A stretch of DNA of 64,000 nt from Sphingomonadaceae bacterium (lineage in GTDB: Bacteria > Pseudomonadota > Alphaproteobacteria > Sphingomonadales > Sphingomonadaceae): NCBI GenBank assembly GCA_947473355.1, contig CANJCQ010000001.1, positions 186,001-250,000 on the forward strand, in the 5' to 3' direction. Position numbers and translations under genes: made by a program. Of the stretch, positions 21,030 through 29,741 are shown one piece after another (position 1 is the stretch's first letter; every line of letters starts with the position of its first letter). A model generated the notes under the pieces. The model did not search any database. It saw nothing but the letters and a program-made list of their open reading frames with translations, and was not told the origin of the DNA.

Positions 21030-21950
21030 CTAGATGGCTGCCTTGTCGGCCTTGCGGCTGTCCTTCTCGAGCATCTCATGGGCCAGTCGCCACAGCCGCT
21101 CGGCAGATGGCGACATAATGCGCTTTGCGCGGATCAGCGTGAGTGCGAATTTCGGCGGCTGCCCGCCGGTGAACGGCAATTTCACGAAATCGTCCGGAAT
21201 TCGGTCGGCATCGGTGTAGCATAGCACGAAGATGCGCTTTTGCTGTGCCACGTCGAATACATAGCGCCGGCCTTCCGGAACGTGCACCGGCACCGCGCCG
21301 CAATCGAACAGCCATGAATACCGCAAGGAAAGTCGAATCATCTTGGGGTCTTTGATGGCTACGGCAAAAGGCAAATCCTTGAAGTCTTGAATTTCGATTG
21401 CCTGTTTGGCGGCAAGCGGGTGCTCCTTTGGCACAGCGATCGTCATATGGAGTTGCTGAAGATCGCAGACCTCCACGTTCATGTCTTCGATCGGGCCAAA
21501 GGCAATGCCGAAATCCGCTTCGCCGGATTTCACTTTTTCGATGACTTCGTCGGTCCACTCGGATGCGGAAATGTCGATTTTCACGTCGGGCCTGATTGTC
21601 TCGAATTTCTCCAGCAGGCGCTGGCGCCCTTCAACGGAAAAAGTCGCGTAGGCGACACATATGGTCAGTTCCGAGCGCGTGCGCCGGGTCATTTCGAGGG
21701 CCTTGTCATGCACCCGCTTTGCCGCGACTTCGACTTCCAGCGCGACTTCGTAGAACTCCTGACCTTCGGGGGTCAGTTGGATGCGCGCGCCGCTGCGCTC
21801 GAACAAGACAATTCCAAGCTGGTCTTCAAGCTGCATGATTTGCCGCGACAGCCACGGTTGATCGATCCCGAGCAGCGTCGCCGCCCGGGTAAACGACAGA
21901 TGTTCCGCAACCGCAACGAAGCGCTGAATGCGAACGAGACTCAGGTTCAT
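21030..21950 (-). CDS. LysR-family transcriptional regulator
   Basis: N-terminal HTH LVRIQRFVAVAEHLSFTRAATLLGIDQPWLSRQIMQLEDQLGIVLFERSGARIQLTPEGQEF. Confidence 0.95.
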   Translation of the reverse strand: MNLSLVRIQRFVAVAEHLSFTRAATLLGIDQPWLSRQIMQLEDQLGIVLFERSGARIQLTPEGQEFYEVALEVEVAAKRVHDKALEMTRRTRSELTICVAYATFSVEGRQRLLEKFETIRPDVKIDISASEWTDEVIEKVKSGEADFGIAFGPIEDMNVEVCDLQQLHMTIAVPKEHPLAAKQAIEIQDFKDLPFAVAIKDPKMIRLSLRYSWLFDCGAVPVHVPEGRRYVFDVAQQKRIFVLCYTDADRIPDDFVKLPFTGGQPPKFALTLIRAKRIMSPSAERLWRLAHEMLEKDSRKADKAAI

Positions 21951-22011
21951 GCCACAACAATCAGATCAATGGCCAGACGCCAGCCAGCGCCGTCTAATGG
22001 ATACCTTGGTC

Positions 22012-22028
22012 CGGGATTGTCAATCCCG
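22012..22028. promoter_or_regulatory. Perfect palindrome CGGGATTG-T-CAATCCCG upstream of the lysR gene; candidate regulator-binding site
   Basis: 8-bp perfect arms about 62 bp upstream of the LysR start; ATTG..CAAT core as in many LysR sites. Confidence 0.4.
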
Positions 22029-22060
22029 AACGGCACACCTTCCGAGCGGAAACGGGGCGC

Positions 22061-23353
22061 TCAGCCCTTGTTGCGGATACGTTCGGAGGCTTCCACCATC
22101 ATCCTGGCACCGCGTTCGCGCAGGTCTTCGTCCGGCAGCGGCAGGACGGCCGGCCCAGCCTCGCGCGAAGGCAGACGGACGGTGGCAGTGGCGAAACAGG
22201 TCGCCAGCTCGCGCTGGTTGGTGCCGCGAAGGGTCAGTACCACTGCGCGGTGGCTGCCATCTTCCACCTTGTCGGTGACTTCGCCCGTGATCAGCGTAGT
22301 GTCGCCGTGGAAGTTGAAGCCGCGAATCTCGGTGTGCAGATCCGCGATCCAGGCATCGTCGCCCATCCAGTTGGTGATCGCGTGAGTCAACCAGTTGGTG
22401 CGCATCTGGCCATAATCGTAGGGCGCGGGCAGGCCGAGGTCCTCGGCGCGCCGCTGGTCCCAGTGGAGCCGCATCATCGAACGCGGAATGCCGTATTCGT
22501 CCTCGTTGTAGAAGTTCTTGAGCTTCTGGCGGGTCTTCCAGTCATAGCGGAGCGGGCCGCCGCCATAGGTGTCGCCCAGGCCCCAGCCGAGGTGCGCGGC
22601 GATAATGTCCATGGTTCCCAGCGGCCCCTTCACCACCGGCACGATTGCGTCGCCGACCTTGACGTCCTCCCACCAGCGCTTGTTGGCGCCGCGCACTTCC
22701 TCGGCAGCATAGTGGGCGTCGATTTTGGCGATCATGTCCGGGGTGTAGTGCTGGCGCGTGATGTCGGCGTGCTTATTCGTCTTTTTCGATCCGCCGCGCT
22801 CGGCATTGACGAAGTGCTCATAACGCACCGCAATCGGATTGCCGTTCTGGTCGACATAGAGGTGGCGGATCCGGTCGAGCACGGTGCGCGCGCCCGAAAA
22901 CGAGGACTGCGCCTTCACCTGCACGTCGTCGACCGACATTTCGCGGTAGATCACGTCGCCGGGGCGGACCGGTCGGAACAACTTCCACTTGGTGCCGACG
23001 TTATAGCGGCCGATGCCGCGATAGAGGCCCTTGAACAGCGCCTTCATTTCCGGTGTTTCATAGGGCGGAACTTCGCTGATGCCGGTGGTAACGAGGAACA
23101 GCGGCGGGGCGATCGGGCCGCGCCAGCGGGTGCGTTTTGCATAGTCCTCATCGTGCCACAGCTGGTTGTCGTCAGCGACAAAACCATAAGCGAAATGCTT
23201 GATTCCATCATGCGAGACCAAGGCATTGAAAGCATCACCGTGGAGGAACTGGGGAATTCCGATCTGGGCGCGTTCACGCTCGATATCCTCATCGGTAATC
23301 TTGGCGTAATCAATCTCCGAGACTGTTTCTTTTGCCGTGGCTGTGTCGGACAT
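22061..23353 (-). CDS. MaoC/FAS1-type dehydratase-domain protein (acyl dehydratase, double hot-dog)
   Basis: RTRWRGPIAPPLFLVTTGISEVPPYETPEMKALFKGLYRGIGRYNVGTKWKLFRPVRPGDVIYREM. Confidence 0.75.
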   Translation of the reverse strand: MSDTATAKETVSEIDYAKITDEDIERERAQIGIPQFLHGDAFNALVSHDGIKHFAYGFVADDNQLWHDEDYAKRTRWRGPIAPPLFLVTTGISEVPPYETPEMKALFKGLYRGIGRYNVGTKWKLFRPVRPGDVIYREMSVDDVQVKAQSSFSGARTVLDRIRHLYVDQNGNPIAVRYEHFVNAERGGSKKTNKHADITRQHYTPDMIAKIDAHYAAEEVRGANKRWWEDVKVGDAIVPVVKGPLGTMDIIAAHLGWGLGDTYGGGPLRYDWKTRQKLKNFYNEDEYGIPRSMMRLHWDQRRAEDLGLPAPYDYGQMRTNWLTHAITNWMGDDAWIADLHTEIRGFNFHGDTTLITGEVTDKVEDGSHRAVVLTLRGTNQRELATCFATATVRLPSREAGPAVLPLPDEDLRERGARMMVEASERIRNKG

Positions 23354-23407
23354 AGGCTTTCTCCTGATACTTGAATTGCGGTTGGTTCGAATGACTTGCT
23401 CTGGAAA

Positions 23408-24910
23408 TCAGCCCTTGGCCATTTCCTTGACCTCGGCACGGATGATCTTCAGCGACGGGGTACGCGGCAGCCGGTCGGTGAACTTGAATGCTGCGGGCAC
23501 TTGGTAAGGGGTCAGGTTGTCGCGCGCCAGTTTCTCCAGCTCGGCCGGATCTGGCGCCGGCTGGCCGGGGCGGGTCTCTACCACGGCGACAGGGATCTGC
23601 CCCAGCCTCTGGTCGTCGATGCCGACTACGACGACATCGGCCACCAGCGGATGTTGGCGAAGCACCCGCGCCACATCATCGGGCAGCACCTTGAAGCCGC
23701 CGCGCACGATGGCATCGTCGGCGCGTCCGCGGATATAGAGGAAGCCGTCCTCGTCGAGCGCAACCAGATCTGTGGTTGGCACCCAGCCATCGGTCTTGCC
23801 CTCGACGCTGACTTCCAGGATGCCCATGCGGCCATCGGTGATCAGATCGCCGCTCTCCTGGTCCCTGACCCGGATGTCGACGCCGGCAACTGCCCGCCCG
23901 ACGCTGCCGCGCTTGGCCTTGGCGAACTCCTTGTGGAGGGGCAGCGTCCAGCAAGCCACGCCGCCGAATTCGGTGGCGCCATAGTCGATCAGGATCGGGA
24001 TACCGTATTTTTCCTCGAAGCCGGCCTGCAATTCAGGATCAAGCGGCGCCGTGCCGCTGCGCACCGCGATCAGGCTCGACATCGCCTCGGCCGGAACGTC
24101 AGCATCCCAGATCATGCGGATCATCGCCGGGACCAGCTGGATCACCTTGGGCCGGTGCCTTCGCACCGCGCCGAGGATGGTGTGCTCGATCGAAAACCTT
24201 TCCTGCAGCGCGATCGGCCGGCCGGAATAGAGTGCGAGCAGCGCCGAAAACGATCCGGCATGGGCGAGGGGGCGAAAGATGATCGACGGCGACGACTTGA
24301 TCGAAATCTCGTCGGCCCCGCCCTTGTCGCTGCGCATGCCCACGACCAGCGCCTTGAGGATCGCCTCTTCCGACTGGGGCGAACGCTTTGGCGGCCCGGT
24401 CGTGCCGCTGCTCAGCCGCTCGACGACATAGCCGGGCATCGGGTCGCGGTGCTTGCCGGGGCCAACCTTTTCGAGGCCCTCGACCGCGCGGACCGTGCCG
24501 CCATTGCTGTCCAGCGACACCAACAGGCCGGCCGTGCCAACCTCGCGCGCGGCTTCGATCACGCCTTCGATCGCCCAGAAGTGGCTGCTGCCCAGGATCA
24601 CCGGGAAGCGCTGTTCGCGGATTTCGCGGGCGTGGACCTGGGGGGGCAAATGGGGATTGATCAGCGCGCAGCAATGGCCGTGCATGGCGAGGCCCGCCTT
24701 GCCGGCAATCGCGCCGGGAAGGTTTTCCGCCACCCAGCCGACTACGTCGTGCGGCCTTGCGCCGGCACCGCAGACCGCCGCGCAGATCGCGTCCGCCAGC
24801 GCTTCGACTTGGGCCCAGCTGAAAGTGACGCCCTCGAATTCTACAGCCCAGCTGTCACCGCCCAGTTGCATGACCTTGCGGATTCGATCTGCCAGCACCA
24901 TTCCATCCAC
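23408..24910 (-). CDS. AMP-dependent acyl-CoA synthetase/ligase
   Basis: YVVERLSSGTTGPPKRSPQSEE, IDYGATEFGG, GWVPTTDLVALDEDGFLYIRGRADDAIVRGGFKVLPDDV, RTPSLKIIRAEVKEM. Confidence 0.92.
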   Translation of the reverse strand: MDGMVLADRIRKVMQLGGDSWAVEFEGVTFSWAQVEALADAICAAVCGAGARPHDVVGWVAENLPGAIAGKAGLAMHGHCCALINPHLPPQVHAREIREQRFPVILGSSHFWAIEGVIEAAREVGTAGLLVSLDSNGGTVRAVEGLEKVGPGKHRDPMPGYVVERLSSGTTGPPKRSPQSEEAILKALVVGMRSDKGGADEISIKSSPSIIFRPLAHAGSFSALLALYSGRPIALQERFSIEHTILGAVRRHRPKVIQLVPAMIRMIWDADVPAEAMSSLIAVRSGTAPLDPELQAGFEEKYGIPILIDYGATEFGGVACWTLPLHKEFAKAKRGSVGRAVAGVDIRVRDQESGDLITDGRMGILEVSVEGKTDGWVPTTDLVALDEDGFLYIRGRADDAIVRGGFKVLPDDVARVLRQHPLVADVVVVGIDDQRLGQIPVAVVETRPGQPAPDPAELEKLARDNLTPYQVPAAFKFTDRLPRTPSLKIIRAEVKEMAKG

Positions 24911-24958
24911 ATCCTTGTACGAGCGTCACGCAAGCCGGGCGTGATCCGGCGTGGGGTG

Positions 24959-24984
24959 CCCTGCCTGCTGCGCAGCAAGCAGGG
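24959..24984. promoter_or_regulatory. 26-bp near-perfect palindrome in the ligase/ECH divergent promoter
   Basis: ccctgcctgctgcgcagcaagcaggg; one mismatched pair. Confidence 0.4.
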
Positions 24985-25102
24985 AAAACCGATTGTCCGC
25001 CTCAATCCAATAGGGACTTGCCGCAAGTGAGAGTATCGCATGCAGTCAGGGCGAATGACACATGCCGCGGCAAATTGTCCTGACAGCGCTAGTCTCCTAG
25101 AA

Positions 25103-25147
25103 GCCTGCTTCATAAACGATGTGTGTTCTTCATTGAAACAAGCAGGC
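25103..25147. promoter_or_regulatory. Inverted repeat GCCTGCTT...AAGCAGGC with 29-nt spacer upstream of the ECH gene
   Basis: Perfect 8-bp arms; shares the AAGCAGG half-site with the 24959..24984 palindrome. Confidence 0.35.
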
Positions 25148-25165
25148 CGGGAAGGGGTAGTGCGG

Positions 25166-25954
25166 ATGTCCGCCCAGAAATACCAGGGTCGCGAGGCGAT
25201 AATCGCGGAGCTTCGCGGCGATGCCCTGTGGCTGAAAATGGACGAGGAAAAGCGTCCCAATGGCGATCTGACCGATCTGCTGCGCCTGGTCAGCAATGAT
25301 CCCGAGGTGCGCGTCGTCGTGCTGACCGGTGCGGCGGAAAAAGTGTTCTGCGTCGGCGGCGGCGGCAAGGGCGCTGGTTCCAGCATGAAGGAGCGCGATG
25401 CATACTGGTACACAGGCATGCAGCTGGCGCGCGATGTCATCCTGGCTGCGCTCGATTGCGAAAAGCCGATCATTGGCCGGATCAACGGCCATGCCGTCGG
25501 CAAGGGCTGTTCGATTGCCCTGTGCTGCGATGTGACGGTGATGGCCGAAGAGGCAAAGATCGGCGATACCCATGTGAAGGTCGGCCTTGCCGCAGGCGAT
25601 GGCGGTTCACTGCTCTGGCCCTATATCGTCGGCCCATTGCTCGCCCGGCGCTATCTGCTGACCGGCGATCTGCTAACCGGCAAGGAGGCAGAACGGATCG
25701 GGCTGGTGACCGAATCCGTTCCCCGTGCCGAGATCGATGCCCGCACCGAATATTGGGTAGGCCGCCTGATGGAAGGCGCACCGGCGGCGATAACCATGAC
25801 CAAGCGCGCGCTGAGCGCCTGGGTGCGCAAGCAGGCGGCCGAGCATCTCGACATGTCGCTGGGCCTCGAGACGCTGACGTTCATGACCGAGGACCACCGC
25901 GAAGGGGCGGCGGCGCTGGGTGACAGGCGAACGCCCAGGTTCAGCGGACGCTGA
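25166..25954 (+). CDS. Enoyl-CoA hydratase/isomerase family protein
   Basis: VFCVGGGGKGAGS, GHAVGKGCSIALCCDVTVMAEEAKIGDTHVKVGLAAGDGGSLLWPYIVG; start placed at MSAQKYQGREAI. Confidence 0.9.
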   Translation: MSAQKYQGREAIIAELRGDALWLKMDEEKRPNGDLTDLLRLVSNDPEVRVVVLTGAAEKVFCVGGGGKGAGSSMKERDAYWYTGMQLARDVILAALDCEKPIIGRINGHAVGKGCSIALCCDVTVMAEEAKIGDTHVKVGLAAGDGGSLLWPYIVGPLLARRYLLTGDLLTGKEAERIGLVTESVPRAEIDARTEYWVGRLMEGAPAAITMTKRALSAWVRKQAAEHLDMSLGLETLTFMTEDHREGAAALGDRRTPRFSGR

Positions 25955-25995
25955 ACGCGCGGGACAGGGCAATCCATGCAAATCAGGGTGATAGA

Positions 25996-27231
25996 ATGAG
26001 CAAGAGCGAGGGGCCGCTGGCAGGAGTCAGGGTGCTGGAACTGGGGCGGCTGATCGCGGCGCCATTCTGCGGTCAGACTCTGGGCGATCTTGGCGCCGAT
26101 GTCATCAAGATCGAACGCGTCGGCGGTGGCGATGATATCCGCGGCTACGGACCGCCGTTCCTTGGCGGGCGCGAAGGCGATGGCAGCGCCTCTGCCTTCT
26201 ACCTCAACTTCAACCGCAACAAGCGCTCGATCCAGATCGATTTCGGCAAGCCCGAAGGTGCCGACCTGATCCGCAAGCTGGTGGCGCAAAGCGATGTGTT
26301 CATCGAGAACTTCAAGGTCGGCGGGCTGGTCAAGTACGGGCTGGATGAGCCAAGCCTGCGCAAGGTGCGCGAGGATCTGGTCTACCTGTCGGTCAGCGGC
26401 TTCGGCCAGAGCGGGCCTTATATAACGCGGCCCGCCACTGATGTTATCGTCCAGGGTCTGTGCGGGCTGATGAGCGTGACCGGCGAGGCCGACGGCGCGC
26501 CCAATCGGGTTGGCGTTCCCGTCGCTGACATGATGACCGGGTTATACAGCGCCGTTTCGGTGGTTTCCGCGCTTTATGGCCGCGCCAAGGGGCAGCGCCA
26601 CGGAGACTGGGCGCGGGTGTCGCTGCTCGATGCAGGCATGGCCCTGATGGGCTCGCAGGCGATCACTGCGGCCATGACCGGCGAGCCTCCGCTACGCATG
26701 GGCAACGATGGGCAGGGCTCGGCGCCGTCGGGGCTGTTTGCCTGCCGCAATGGCGAAATTCTGATCCAGGCGGGCAAAGATCCCGACTATGCCAAACTGT
26801 GTCAGGTTCTGGGCATCGAGCACCTCGCCAGCGACCCGCGCTTTGCCGAACGTGCACGCCGGGTGGAAAATTATGCCATACTCCAGCCGATGCTGATCGA
26901 GGCGATAGGCAAGCGCGAGCGGCAGGAGTTCTATGATGCCCTTGTCAGTGTTGGGGTGATCTGCGGCCCGGTGACCAATATCCAGGAAGCGCTGGCCGAT
27001 CCGCAGGTGGTGGCCAACAAGGTCGAGATTCCCGCCGGCCATCCCGACAATCCCGAACTTAACCTCATCGCCTCGCCGATCCGCTATCAGGCCGACGCCG
27101 AGCCGGTGCGCCGCCATCCCCCGCGCCTGGGCGAACATGGCCGCGAGATCCTGAAAGAACTGCTGGGCATGGACGATAAGGCCATTGCCGGTCTGGCAGC
27201 CTGCGGGGCGATCGAGCTGGACCGTGCTTGA
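25996..27231 (+). CDS. CaiB/BaiF-family CoA-transferase (class III)
   Basis: VLELGRLIAAPFCGQTLGDLGADVIKIERVGGGDDIRGYGPPFL; conserved D in VPVADMMTGLYSA. Confidence 0.93.
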   Translation: MSKSEGPLAGVRVLELGRLIAAPFCGQTLGDLGADVIKIERVGGGDDIRGYGPPFLGGREGDGSASAFYLNFNRNKRSIQIDFGKPEGADLIRKLVAQSDVFIENFKVGGLVKYGLDEPSLRKVREDLVYLSVSGFGQSGPYITRPATDVIVQGLCGLMSVTGEADGAPNRVGVPVADMMTGLYSAVSVVSALYGRAKGQRHGDWARVSLLDAGMALMGSQAITAAMTGEPPLRMGNDGQGSAPSGLFACRNGEILIQAGKDPDYAKLCQVLGIEHLASDPRFAERARRVENYAILQPMLIEAIGKRERQEFYDALVSVGVICGPVTNIQEALADPQVVANKVEIPAGHPDNPELNLIASPIRYQADAEPVRRHPPRLGEHGREILKELLGMDDKAIAGLAACGAIELDRA

Positions 27232-27432
27232 GGCTGGCCGTTCTGGCGGCCTTGCTGGCAGGTGAGTGACAGGGCTGGCATGGGGCCATGTGTGACTCCC
27301 CCTAGAGGCGCGGGCCAACTTGCCCGAGCGTCGAGGGCGCTTCACTGTGCAGTTTCGGTGCTGCTGAAGGCTTGGCCCGGTGGGCCTCGCCCTGCTTGTG
27401 TTTGTTGAAGATTCAAAAGGAGACCAGTTCGG

Positions 27433-28656
27433 ATGGACTTGTCATATTCCCAGGAAAATGAGGAATACCGGGCCAAGCTGCAGGCATTTCTCCAGGAAAA
27501 CTGGCCGCTGCCCGAATCGCTCGGCGATCTGGAGGCGCGCAAGGAGGAATTCCGCCGACGCGCCACCGCAGCCGGCTACATGATGCGTGCGATCCCGAAG
27601 GAATATGGCGGGTCCGAACAGCCGCTAGACTTTCTCAAGGGCGAGATCATTCGCGAGGAAATCAAGAAGCACGGGGCACCGACCGAAGTTGTCCATATCG
27701 GCACCGGCCGCGTTGTCCCCGTGCTGCTCGCGCATGGCACGCCAGAGCAGAAGGCCAAATGGATTCCGGGGACTGTCAGCAGGGAGTTCATGTGGAGCCA
27801 GGGTTACAGCGAACCCAACGCCGGCAGTGACCTTGCCTCGCTTAAAACCCGCGCCGAACTGGTTGGCGACAAGTGGATCATCAATGGTCAGAAGATCTGG
27901 AGTTCGCGCGCTCACAAAGATCCCTACATGGTGCTGCTGGTCAGGACGGAGCCCGAGGATGTGGCGCCGCGCCACAAGGGCATTTCTTATATGCTGGTCG
28001 ACCTGCGCCAACCGGGCGTTGAAATCCGGCCGATCAAGCAGATTTCGGGCGAACCGGAATTCAACGAAGTGTTCTTCACCAATGCCGAAGCCCCGGCCGA
28101 TGCCATCGTTGGCGGGCGCGGTAATGGCTGGAACGTATCGCGCATGTTGCTGCGCTTTGAACGTGCGGCATTCTCGGGCATCAACTGGGCCGACAGCCTG
28201 ATCGCGCGCGCGGTGAAGACGGCCCGTTCGACTATTCGTAATGGTCGCCCCGCGATCGAGGATCCGAGCCTGCGGGCCGATCTTGCCAGGCTCCAGGCGC
28301 GGGCCATGGCCATGCGCTATTCGGCCTATCGGGACATGTCGATGGAAGCCGTGGGAGAGCCGTCGGGGGATTACATGCTGATGCAGAAACTCTATCTCAC
28401 CGAATTCCTGCTCAAGCTCGACGATATCACCCGCGACTTGCTGGCTGACGACCTGATGATGCTCAGGCCGGGCGAGGGGGGCGATGGCCTCAAAGGCAAC
28501 GCCAAATGGGTCGATGCCACGCTCCAGTCGCTCAAGATCCGGATCGCCGGCGGCTCATCCAATATCCAGCGCAACATCATCGGGGAGCGCGTGCTTGGCC
28601 TGCCGCGTGATCAGGTCGGCGTCAATGCCCGCAAGAACCAGGAGGCGGCACAATGA
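27433..28656 (+). CDS. Acyl-CoA dehydrogenase (first subunit of an overlapping pair)
   Basis: MWSQGYSEPNAGSDLASLKTRAELVGDKWIINGQKIWSSRAH; AGGSSNIQRNIIGERVLGLPRD. Confidence 0.92.
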   Translation: MDLSYSQENEEYRAKLQAFLQENWPLPESLGDLEARKEEFRRRATAAGYMMRAIPKEYGGSEQPLDFLKGEIIREEIKKHGAPTEVVHIGTGRVVPVLLAHGTPEQKAKWIPGTVSREFMWSQGYSEPNAGSDLASLKTRAELVGDKWIINGQKIWSSRAHKDPYMVLLVRTEPEDVAPRHKGISYMLVDLRQPGVEIRPIKQISGEPEFNEVFFTNAEAPADAIVGGRGNGWNVSRMLLRFERAAFSGINWADSLIARAVKTARSTIRNGRPAIEDPSLRADLARLQARAMAMRYSAYRDMSMEAVGEPSGDYMLMQKLYLTEFLLKLDDITRDLLADDLMMLRPGEGGDGLKGNAKWVDATLQSLKIRIAGGSSNIQRNIIGERVLGLPRDQVGVNARKNQEAAQ

Positions 28657-29732
28657 ACTTCCGTCTCAACGAAGACCAGCAGCAGCTGCAAGGCACCATC
28701 GCGAAGATTCTTGCTGCCGATCGCATGCAGCCACGCACCCGCGCCGTGATCGACGGTAAGCAGTCTTGGGACAAGGAAACCTGGCAGGAGCTGATCGATT
28801 TCGGCCTCACCGGGATTGTCGTGCCCGAGGAAAACGGTGGCATGGGCATGTCGCTGATCGAGCTGGCGCTTTGCGCCGAAGAGCTCGGCCGTTCGGCAGC
28901 GGCAGTGCCGTTCCTCGGCCATGCGCTGGCGACGATTGCCATTGTCGAAGGTGGCAGCGATGCGCAGAAGGCGAAGTATCTGCCCGGCCTTGCTTCGGGC
29001 GAAGTGCTGGCATCTGTCGCGCTGACCGAGGGTAATGATACCTGGGCGCCTGAAGACTGGCAGATGAAGCCTGAAGGCGGCACCATTTCGGGCCACAAGC
29101 GCAATGTCCCCCACGGCGCGTTTGCGCAGCTTCTGGTTGTCGGCCTTGCAGGCGGCGCGCTGGGCGTGGTTGAAGTGGCCAGCGGCGGGGTTTCCTGCGA
29201 AACCTTTGAGCCGCTCGATCTGACCCGGCCGATCTGCTCGATCGATTTCGATCATGCCAAGGTCGATCTGCTCGAGAACGGCCCGGCCGCTGCGGTTCGC
29301 ACGTGGGATGCCGCCTTGGCCCTGCTGTCGGCCGATGCCTATGGCGGTGCCTGGAAGATCACTGAAATGGCGCGTGACTATGTTCAGGTGCGCGAGGCGT
29401 TCGGAGCCAAGCTCGGCGATTTCCAGGCGATCAAGCACCAGATGGCCAACATTGTGGTCGAGGTCGAACCGACCCGCGGGCTCTACTGGTTCGCCGCCTA
29501 CAGTTTTGCGAAGATGCCTGAAAAGGCGACACATGCAGCCTCGCTGGCCAAGGCGCAGACCTCCGAGGTCTATGACAAGGTCGCTCGCATGTGCACCGAA
29601 CTGCACGGCGGTATCGGCTTCACCTGGGAGTTCGATGCGCATATCTGGCTCAAGCGGGCGATATTCGATCTCGCGTGGGGGGGGCGGCCGCAGCGGCTGT
29701 TCATCAGGGCAGCGGCCCAGACAGACTGGTGA
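28653..29732 (+). CDS. Acyl-CoA dehydrogenase (second subunit of pair)
   Basis: ATGA overlap with previous gene; TELHGGIGFTWEFDAHIWLKRA. Confidence 0.9.
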   Translation: MNFRLNEDQQQLQGTIAKILAADRMQPRTRAVIDGKQSWDKETWQELIDFGLTGIVVPEENGGMGMSLIELALCAEELGRSAAAVPFLGHALATIAIVEGGSDAQKAKYLPGLASGEVLASVALTEGNDTWAPEDWQMKPEGGTISGHKRNVPHGAFAQLLVVGLAGGALGVVEVASGGVSCETFEPLDLTRPICSIDFDHAKVDLLENGPAAAVRTWDAALALLSADAYGGAWKITEMARDYVQVREAFGAKLGDFQAIKHQMANIVVEVEPTRGLYWFAAYSFAKMPEKATHAASLAKAQTSEVYDKVARMCTELHGGIGFTWEFDAHIWLKRAIFDLAWGGRPQRLFIRAAAQTDW

Positions 29733-29741
29733 AGGAATGCC

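Noticed and set aside
22250-25030. Long + strand ORFs 22250..23374 and 23396..25030
   Set aside because: Antisense to the MaoC-like and AMP-ligase genes; low-complexity His/Arg/Asp-rich sequence typical of shadow ORFs
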